Source: JALONO01 sp038209965
GTDB lineage: Bacteria > Bacteroidota > Bacteroidia > Cytophagales > Thermoflexibacteraceae
Direction of reading: 5' to 3'
DNA: 20,426 bases
Assembly (NCBI GenBank): GCA_038209965.1
Contig: JBBQXF010000087.1
Coordinates: 1-20,426, forward strand
Shown: positions 14,854 through 20,426 of the stretch, one piece after another
Position numbering within the stretch: position 1 is the stretch's first letter
Layout of the letters: every line of letters starts with the position of its first letter
Program-made: the position numbers and the translations under genes
The notes under the pieces: model-generated
What the model saw: only the letters and a program-made list of their open reading frames with translations
What the model was told of the DNA's origin: nothing
Databases searched by the model: none

Positions 14854-15474
14854 TCAGTTCTTTTTGTTGGGGGCGGGCTTTTTGTCACCTTCGCCCGTGG
14901 TTCCGGTCTTGTCGATATTTCCGGTTCCGCTGGTGCCTGTACCTTGGCCACTGGCCCCTTCTTTTTCAGCTATCCCCAATTCCTCCATCACATTTTCGGT
15001 GTAATTGTGCTGGGGATCGCAATAGATCATGCTCAGATCACTGGCCCGGTCAAAAATGGTGGCAATTCGGCGTTTCATGGCTATCTTTTTGGTGGCTTCG
15101 TAGATCTTTTCCAAAATCGCTTTGAGCAATTCTTGGCGTTTTTGGTACATGAGGCCGTCGTAGCCAAAGATTTTGGTTTGGGCATCCATAACTTCCTTTT
15201 CCATTTTGCCAATGCCGGCCAAGCGCTGTTGTTTGAGTTCTTCGGTCAGTAGCACCCGTTCCGCTTCAAAATCGGTCCGCGCTTTGAGCAGTCCAACTTG
15301 TTTGTCAGCAATCTCCTTTTTCCATTGCTCCACGAGTTTGTCCATTTCCTCCTCCATTTGGACATATTCGGGCATTTTTTCCATGATCACTTGCGAGTCT
15401 ATGTAGCCGAAGCGTTGGGCATGGGCAGGCAGGGCGAGGAGGCATACCAAAAAAACCAAAGTTAGCTTTTGCAT
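14854..15474 (-). CDS. OmpH/Skp-family periplasmic chaperone (first copy)
   Basis: I chose the ATG at 15474 because it opens a Sec signal peptide (1-19, AHA before Gln20); an upstream ATG at 15516 would bury it. The product is 206 residues. The mature start RFGYIDSQVIMEKMPEY is the typical Bacteroidota Skp opening. Long charged helices follow (about 38-140), with a later IFDRASDLSMIYCDPQHNYTENV segment that closes the fold. Like Skp, it should chaperone outer-membrane proteins for BamA, encoded 92 bp upstream. The last about 35 residues form a Gly/Thr/Lys-rich tail ending KKN. The tandem pair next to bamA is a known Bacteroidota arrangement and may reflect mixed trimers or divided clients, which is inference. 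Confidence 0.93.
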   Translation of the reverse strand: MQKLTLVFLVCLLALPAHAQRFGYIDSQVIMEKMPEYVQMEEEMDKLVEQWKKEIADKQVGLLKARTDFEAERVLLTEELKQQRLAGIGKMEKEVMDAQTKIFGYDGLMYQKRQELLKAILEKIYEATKKIAMKRRIATIFDRASDLSMIYCDPQHNYTENVMEELGIAEKEGASGQGTGTSGTGNIDKTGTTGEGDKKPAPNKKN

Positions 15475-15566
15475 GTTGAAAGCGATTTTAAGTTGAAATG
15501 GTAAACCTTGCTGCATAACTCAAAGAAAGGGGTTGAGTAAAAACGGCCATTTCGGCCAGCCCGCCA

Positions 15567-18164
15567 CTAGCGGATTTGCTGGCCGATGGTAAAGTGGAAT
15601 TGTGCTCCACTGGCACCGGGGTTGCCGGGGATCTGATCAAAGCCATAGGCCCAGTCAATGCCCAACAAACCAAAGGCGGGCATGAAGATCCGTGCTCCGA
15701 CCCCCAACGAACGCTTGAGTTCAAACGGGTTGAAGTCGGCGAAATTGCCCCAATTGTTGCCGCCCTCGGCAAAAGTGAGCAAGAAAATAGTGGCCGAGGG
15801 GTTGAGCGATACGGGATAGCGCATCTCCAGCACAAACTTGTTGTACACAATACCGCCAGCCCCTTGCTGGTTATAGCGCAAACCGCCATTGCCATCTGCT
15901 TCCAGTGGGCGGAGCGAATTGTCTTGGTAGCCGCGCAAGGCGACGATCTCGGTGCCGAGCAGGAAGTTGTTGATCGTCAAGCCGCTGCCGCCCAGCACAA
16001 ACCGCTCAAAGGGACTGGTGTCAATCCGGGGGTTGTAGCGGCCCATGAAGCCCATGTGGGCACTGGCCCGCAGCACCAAATTTCCGGCAATTTTCAAGAA
16101 CCAAGTGTTATCGAACATCCAACGGTGGTACTCGATCCATTGGGTGGTGCCATTGACCAACGCTTCTTGTTGGCCGGTAACGAGTGAGTAGGGTGGGGTG
16201 GCACTGACGCTGAGGCTCACATTGGCCCCTTCGCGGGGGTATTGGGGGTTGTCAATACTGTTGCGCGAAATGGTGGTGTTGAACGTCAGGTTGTTGAACT
16301 GGCCGTCGCTGATGGCCCCGAACCCAGGGAAATCTTTGAGGTTATAATACTGGTAGCTCAACGAGTGGCTCATGCTGAACCAGTCATCGGGCACTTTGAG
16401 CAACCGCCCAAAGCTGACCGTGGCCCCGGTGATCTGGAGCAGGCCACCCAAGTTGGCGCCGCCAAAAGCCCCGGCTCCACCAAACCCGCCCAAGTTGCGC
16501 CCGCCTGTACGGGACACGGAGTGGTTGAGGCTGACCGTAAACGAGTGGGGTTTGCGCCCGCCCATCCAAGGCTCGGTAAAGGTGATGGAATAGTTTTGAA
16601 AAAACCGGCCATTGGCTTGCAAGCGCAGTTGTAGGCGTTGGCCATCACCTTGGGGAAGTGGTTTCCATGATTTTACATCGAAGATTTTACGCGCCGAGAA
16701 GTTGTTGAACACCAAACCCAAGGTGCCCACAAAACCAAAGGCGCCACCCCAGCCACCCGAAAGTTCAATTTGGTCGCTTGGCTTTTCTTCTACTCCAAAA
16801 TGGATGTCCACGGTGCCATCCGACATGTTGGGTACCGGGTTGATGGTGATCTTCTCTGGGTCAAAATAACCGAGCGTGGCCAATTCCCGTTGGGTACGGA
16901 TCAGATCGGCCCGGCTGAATTTATTGCCGGGCAAGGTTCGGATCTGGCGCAGCACCACGTGGTCGCTGGTGCGGGTGTTGCCCTTGAGCACGATCTTGTT
17001 GATGTTGGCCTGCTCGCCCTCGAAGACGCGCATTTCTATGTCGATGGAATCTTCGTCCACTTGTACCTCTACGGGTTCCACGCTGAAGAACAAATAACCA
17101 TCATCCATATAGATGGAAGTAATATCTTGCTGGGTGGGGCTGAAATTGAGCCGTTTGTTCAGCTCTTCTGGGTTATAGACGTCCCCTTTGCTAATGCCCA
17201 ATACTTTGTTCAACAAGGTATCGGCATACATATAGTTGCCTACCCACTTGATGCTGCGATAAAAAAACTTGTTCCCTTCATGGATTTTTAGCTTGATGTT
17301 AACGGCATTAGCATCATGATCGTACACTGAATCCAGCTCAATCGAGGCATTGCGATAGCCGTTCTTGCTGTAAAAATCCATGATAAAGCCCTTGTCCTTT
17401 TCAAATTCTGCTTTAATAAACTTCGAAGGAGTAAAGATTTTGGCCAATTGAAAACCTTTGGCCTTCGTCTTTTTCATTTTGCGCAACACCTTGGTCACTT
17501 TCATCTGCTCGACTCCTTCCACCTCGATCTGGTTGATCTTGACCTTGGCGCCTTTGTCAATATTGATCAACAGGTAGGCATGGTTGGAATTGCGGCCATA
17601 GATGGAATCTTTGCGCTGAGTGATCTGGATTTTGGAATTGCGGAACCCTTTCTCCTCATAAAAACTGCGGATCTTGGTTTCCACGTTACGGATGAGGGCA
17701 TCATTGATAATGCGGCCCTTGACCACCACATTTTTCAGCTTTTCGGATACGGTCTCTTGCTGGCCTTTGCGGATGCCCTCAAACACCCAACGGGAGAGGC
17801 GGGCACGTTCGCGCACGGCAACGTTGAGATAGACATTCTCCAGTTCAAATTTGGTGACAGTAACGCTCACGTCGCTCACCAAACCGGATTTATAGAGTTT
17901 TCTGATCACCCCGCTGATGTCCTCACCGGGGATCTTGACTTTATCGCCCACTTTGAGGCCCGACATCGAGATCAAGGCATCGCGGTCGAGATATTCCGAC
18001 CCTGACACGGTGACTGAGGCGATGGTGTACTCTTTTGGCTTACTGTAGTCAATGCCATTGTTGGCCTGCTGGGCGGCCGGTTGACGGTTGCGCCGCAGCC
18101 CAATCTGGGACCAAGCCGAGACGGCAGGTAGTAATAATAGCGCTAGGAGGAATATTTTTTTCAT
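15567..18164 (-). CDS. bamA: Outer-membrane protein assembly factor BamA
   Basis: I chose the ATG at 18164, which opens the signal peptide (1-20, WSQ); an ATG at 18179 adds five residues before it. The product is 865 residues. POTRA repeats fill about 45-440, starting at YTIASVTVSGSEYLDRDALISM, and the 16-strand barrel follows. The lid-loop LRGY motif (743-746) corresponds to the conserved VRGF/Y of loop 6. BamA folds beta-barrel proteins into the outer membrane and takes clients from Skp. A Gly/Ala/Phe-rich loop interrupts the early barrel (around GGFGGAGAFGGANLGG). The last residue is Arg, not the aromatic common in Proteobacteria. It lies 45 bp after uppS and 92 bp before the first skp gene, so they are probably one operon. 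Confidence 0.97.
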   Translation of the reverse strand: MKKIFLLALLLLPAVSAWSQIGLRRNRQPAAQQANNGIDYSKPKEYTIASVTVSGSEYLDRDALISMSGLKVGDKVKIPGEDISGVIRKLYKSGLVSDVSVTVTKFELENVYLNVAVRERARLSRWVFEGIRKGQQETVSEKLKNVVVKGRIINDALIRNVETKIRSFYEEKGFRNSKIQITQRKDSIYGRNSNHAYLLINIDKGAKVKINQIEVEGVEQMKVTKVLRKMKKTKAKGFQLAKIFTPSKFIKAEFEKDKGFIMDFYSKNGYRNASIELDSVYDHDANAVNIKLKIHEGNKFFYRSIKWVGNYMYADTLLNKVLGISKGDVYNPEELNKRLNFSPTQQDITSIYMDDGYLFFSVEPVEVQVDEDSIDIEMRVFEGEQANINKIVLKGNTRTSDHVVLRQIRTLPGNKFSRADLIRTQRELATLGYFDPEKITINPVPNMSDGTVDIHFGVEEKPSDQIELSGGWGGAFGFVGTLGLVFNNFSARKIFDVKSWKPLPQGDGQRLQLRLQANGRFFQNYSITFTEPWMGGRKPHSFTVSLNHSVSRTGGRNLGGFGGAGAFGGANLGGLLQITGATVSFGRLLKVPDDWFSMSHSLSYQYYNLKDFPGFGAISDGQFNNLTFNTTISRNSIDNPQYPREGANVSLSVSATPPYSLVTGQQEALVNGTTQWIEYHRWMFDNTWFLKIAGNLVLRASAHMGFMGRYNPRIDTSPFERFVLGGSGLTINNFLLGTEIVALRGYQDNSLRPLEADGNGGLRYNQQGAGGIVYNKFVLEMRYPVSLNPSATIFLLTFAEGGNNWGNFADFNPFELKRSLGVGARIFMPAFGLLGIDWAYGFDQIPGNPGASGAQFHFTIGQQIR

Positions 18165-18209
18165 ACAAGTACGGTTCACTTTGCATTGTCCAAGATGACA
18201 AAAGCTGGT

Positions 18210-18950
18210 TTAAGGTTGCACCAATTGTTCACTAATTTTGCCAAATCGGCGCTCGCGCGATTGATAAGCGATCAAAGCTTCAAATAAATGTTCCTTGCGG
18301 AAGTCGGGCCAATAGATATCGGTAAAGAAAAATTCGGAATAAGCAATTTGCCACAACAAGAAATTGCTGATCCGCATTTCGCCGCTGGTTCGGATGATCA
18401 GCTCGGGATCAGGAATGTTGTAGGTGTTGAGGTAGTTGGCAAAGGTTCGATCATTGATGTCTTCCACGTCGATCTTTTGGGCCTTGATATCGGCAGCCAA
18501 TGCTTTGACCGCGTTCAAAATATCCCAACGACCACTGTAGCTCAGGGCCAAGGTGACCACCATCCCGGTACTGTGGCGGGTGTCGGCAATGGCTTTTTCC
18601 AATTCGGTCTGGCAGTCGCCGGGGAGGGTGCTCAAATCGCCGATCGAGTTTAGTTTGATGTTGTTTTTGAGCAATGCCGGGGTTTCATCCCGGATTGCGT
18701 TCACCAGAAGCTGCATCAAGGCATTGATCTCGATTTTGGGGCGGGTCCAGTTTTCGGTTGAAAAAGCATACAAGGTAAGGTATCGTACCCCAACTTCGGC
18801 CGCGCCCTCGATGATCTCCCGCACAGCTTTAAGGGCACTCCGGTGGCCAAATACCCGGGCAATGCCCTGTTTTTTTGCCCATCGGCCGTTGCCGTCCATG
18901 ATCACCGCAATGTGCTGTGGGATTTTAGTCATGTCAACCTTTTCTTTCAT
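18210..18950 (-). CDS. uppS: Isoprenyl transferase (undecaprenyl diphosphate synthase)
   Basis: The product is 246 residues, normal for the family. The catalytic MDGNGRWA (18-25) carries the essential Asp19. STENWTRP, LSYSGRWDI and RTSGEMRISNFLLWQ are the remaining family boxes, and SEFFFTDIYWPDF closes the active site. The enzyme condenses eight isopentenyl diphosphates onto farnesyl diphosphate in cis, giving the C55 lipid carrier for peptidoglycan and surface glycans. The start could be 18950 or the Met seven codons in (18932). It is the first gene of the uppS-bamA-skp-skp block; the 275-bp gap before the divergent TM2 gene would hold its promoter, though I see no clear consensus there. 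Confidence 0.98.
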   Translation of the reverse strand: MKEKVDMTKIPQHIAVIMDGNGRWAKKQGIARVFGHRSALKAVREIIEGAAEVGVRYLTLYAFSTENWTRPKIEINALMQLLVNAIRDETPALLKNNIKLNSIGDLSTLPGDCQTELEKAIADTRHSTGMVVTLALSYSGRWDILNAVKALAADIKAQKIDVEDINDRTFANYLNTYNIPDPELIIRTSGEMRISNFLLWQIAYSEFFFTDIYWPDFRKEHLFEALIAYQSRERRFGKISEQLVQP

Positions 18951-19225
18951 TCACCTACCCTCGCTTAATTTGAACCCAGTATTCATTCAAAATCACCGCA
19001 AGTTACAAAATTGCCTCTGTTTATATCGAGTAGCGAATAAAATCCAAGAATGTTTATTTGCGTTTTTAACGGTGGACAGAGTCGATTTCGTCGCCAAGGT
19101 CCAACTGGCTGATCGTTGGAAAGGATTCTTTATTGGTAAAATCTACGCCCCTGCTCGACTTTCTAGTTTAATATTGCTTAAATTGCGCGATTATTTTCCC
19201 TTTTTTCAACTAAAAGTCAAATTTT

Positions 19226-19690
19226 ATGAAAAACTTTTTTTTCGTCCTTACCTTCGCCGCCGGGGTTTTGCTGTCCTTTGGAGCAATCTCGCCCACTAAA
19301 AACCCAATGGTCAATCGGGCAGAATTGACCAAAATCGAGGTACGGGCGGCCAATGCGGCCGAAAAGGCCCAAAACAAGGCCGTAAAAGCGCAAGCCAAGG
19401 CGGAGCGCAAAGCGGTTCGGGCAACCAAATACATCGCCTGGTGGAAAAACAAACTGACCACCAAAGCTGGTAATATAAATGTGGCCGCAGTGGTACTGTG
19501 CTTTTTCTTTGGTTGGTTTGGTATTCACCGCGTCGTCATGGGCGGTACGCCGTTGCTCATTCTGGGTTACTTGTTGACTTTTGGTGGGCTGTTCGGCATT
19601 TTGGTGCTTGTTGATTTTATTCGCCTCATCATCGACTCCTCCCACTATCAAGACAGCGACCGTTTGTTCCGGGGATTTGAAGGAATGTAA
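19226..19690 (+). CDS. Exported TM2-domain protein
   Basis: The product is 154 residues. A signal-like hydrophobic N-terminus (1-20) is followed by an Ala/Lys/Glu-rich helix (about 31-68) with a strongly repetitive AEKAQNKAVKAQAKAERKA pattern. A TM2 domain follows at about 86-137: AAVVLCFFFGWFGIHRVVMG, then the second TM with GGLFGILVLVDFIRLII. The FFGWFGIHR core between the two membrane helices is the TM2 signature. TM2 proteins are small, widespread and mostly of unknown role. Having both a signal peptide and the domain suggests the helix lies outside the cytoplasm. It is divergent from uppS. No Shine-Dalgarno is visible. The domain is confident, the function unknown. Confidence 0.85.
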   Translation: MKNFFFVLTFAAGVLLSFGAISPTKNPMVNRAELTKIEVRAANAAEKAQNKAVKAQAKAERKAVRATKYIAWWKNKLTTKAGNINVAAVVLCFFFGWFGIHRVVMGGTPLLILGYLLTFGGLFGILVLVDFIRLIIDSSHYQDSDRLFRGFEGM

Positions 19691-19840
19691 CCGAACTCCC
19701 AGCGGTTATCACCCAAGCGTTGCACTCGAAAACACAAAACGTTGGGAAAACCGTGGGCTGGTTTTTTTCTTCTCAAGAAGAATGAAGTTTTATCGGGCCC
19801 GTAAATGCCTAATAGGAAAGCAGAACGCTGGCGCCGCGTT

Positions 19841-19877
19841 AAAAAATAGCCCTGTTTCATCAACAGGGCTATTTTTT
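19841..19877. terminator. Strong bidirectional terminator hairpin
   Basis: AAAAAATAGCCCTGTT (19841-19856) pairs perfectly over 16 bp with AACAGGGCTATTTTTT (19862-19877), with a 5-nt loop. It lies 150 bp after the TM2 stop. It most likely ends that transcript, or an unseen small RNA from this gap. Confidence 0.85.
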
Positions 19878-19941
19878 GGTCAACTGCTTCGTGCAAGTGG
19901 GTTACTGTGGGCAACTTCGGCGTTTACCACCCTACAGCTAG

Positions 19942-19957
19942 TGCTGCCTAGGCAGCA
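19942..19957. promoter_or_regulatory. 16-bp perfect palindrome, possible operator
   Basis: TGCTGCCTAGGCAGCA is its own reverse complement over all 16 bases. It is GC-rich against AT-rich surroundings and lies 315 bp before the next start. A binding site for a dimeric regulator is possible; nothing else supports this. Confidence 0.25.
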
Positions 19958-20272
19958 AGTCGCATTCCTGATAGGGCAGTCGTCAAAATGAATTTCTCAA
20001 TGGCTTTTTTGGGTGCACCTAAGCGAAATTTAAGTTGTATCACCCCTAAGATCAAGTGAACAATCCCGATTTATTACCCAAGCCGGTTCTACCAGTCTTT
20101 AAAATTGCGGTGGGCCGATCCGATCTCGCCCAAATTGCTTAAATTGAGATGATCAAACATTGCGCTTGCCTGTTTAATTCCAGATTGGGCCGAGACTGCC
20201 CATTAATCAACTGATAATCAAATGGCCACGTACAGATCCTAAAACATTTATTCTGAAATAAATTTATTGACT

Positions 20273-20426
20273 ATGTCTTGGAAAACAATTTGGGCGACTT
20301 CGGTGCTGATGTTGGGGATGTTTGTCTGCGCGCCAAGCGGTGCCTGGGCGCAAGTTCCGGTGTTCCCCCGGATCGATAATTATGGGGAGTCCTACCCAAT
20401 CCCCGAATCGGAGGAGGATCCCGATC
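20273..20426 (+). CDS. Exported protein, 3' truncated by window end
   Basis: The ATG at 20273 opens a frame that stays open for 51 codons to the window edge. The first 27 residues are a typical Sec signal peptide: MSWK, a hydrophobic core, then GAWA before Gln27. The mature start is VPVFPRIDNYGESYPIPE followed by an acidic SEEDPD stretch. Too little is present to name a family. The signal peptide ending before Gln matches the other exported proteins here, and base composition is like neighbouring genes, so it is probably real. Confidence 0.7.
   Translation, partial: MSWKTIWATSVLMLGMFVCAPSGAWAQVPVFPRIDNYGESYPIPESEEDPD

Larger units (their letters stand above)
19691..20272. other. 582-bp intergenic region
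   Basis: It holds a weak hairpin with T run (AAAACC/GGTTTT at 19747-19765) that could end the TM2 transcript, the strong terminator at 19841-19877, and a 16-bp perfect palindrome at 19942-19957. The rest is AT-rich up to the start of the next gene at 20273. I see no credible ORF or RNA gene; overlapping frames there read as shadows. Confidence 0.5.

Noticed and set aside
15539..15558. GGCC/GGCC hairpin with A run after bamA as a terminator
   Set aside because: Only four GC pairs; bamA and skp are expected to be co-transcribed, so at most weak attenuation.
19581..19991. Open frames across the terminator after the TM2 gene, on both strands
   Set aside because: They read through a perfect terminator hairpin, overlap the TM2 gene and show no motifs.

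Overview
The window looks like ordinary chromosome of a Bacteroidota bacterium, most likely Cytophagia or a close relative. The evidence is: a uppS-bamA-skp-skp run; a DUF3127 OB-fold gene; many exported proteins whose signal peptide ends just before Gln; almost no Shine-Dalgarno sequences before starts; and three sites matching the Bacteroidota promoter -7 consensus TAnnTTTG. There are no rRNA, tRNA, IS, phage or CRISPR-cas genes. All calls come from reading the sequence without database searches.

Layout. (1) 1-2062, plus strand: a membrane-anchored degenerate Ser/Thr kinase (5' end outside the window) and a coiled-coil lipoprotein. (2) 2146-2658, minus: a small Spy/CpxP-like periplasmic helical protein, convergent on a shared terminator. 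(3) 3055-4401, plus: a Tat-exported Gfo/Idh/MocA oxidoreductase. Across a 17-bp perfect hairpin it meets a convergent LVIVD-repeat beta-propeller gene (4539-5879, minus). (4) 5979-6515, plus: a one-TM protein with a LysM-like C-terminus. (5) 6528-8129, minus: a periplasmic rhodanese-thioredoxin fusion, a possible 41-residue Cys/His-rich ORF just behind it, and a stand-alone cytochrome oxidase subunit III. A divergent peptide-deformylase-like gene (8157-8672, plus) starts 27 bp away. (6) 8877-9965, minus: a PA14-OmpA cell-envelope protein, then a 593-bp AT-rich gap and a two-module VOC/glyoxalase-like gene (10559-11464, plus). (7) 11634-18950, minus: read in transcription order, uppS, bamA, skp, skp, terminator, DUF3127 gene, htpG. 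(8) 19226-19690, plus: a TM2-domain protein, then a 582-bp gap with a strong terminator and a 16-bp palindrome, and the first 51 codons of an exported protein that runs off the window.

The theme is envelope biogenesis and quality control. UppS makes the polyprenyl carrier for peptidoglycan and surface polysaccharides. BamA inserts outer-membrane proteins delivered by the two Skp-type chaperones, the PA14-OmpA protein would tether to peptidoglycan, and the Spy-like and rhodanese-thioredoxin proteins fit periplasmic stress or redox work. HtpG is the cytosolic Hsp90. I did not find a clearly new multi-gene system. The most unusual items are the pseudokinase receptor, the 41-residue Cys/His ORF built on a 22-codon duplication, the divergent deformylase paralog, and the DUF3127 protein with an SSB-like acidic tail.
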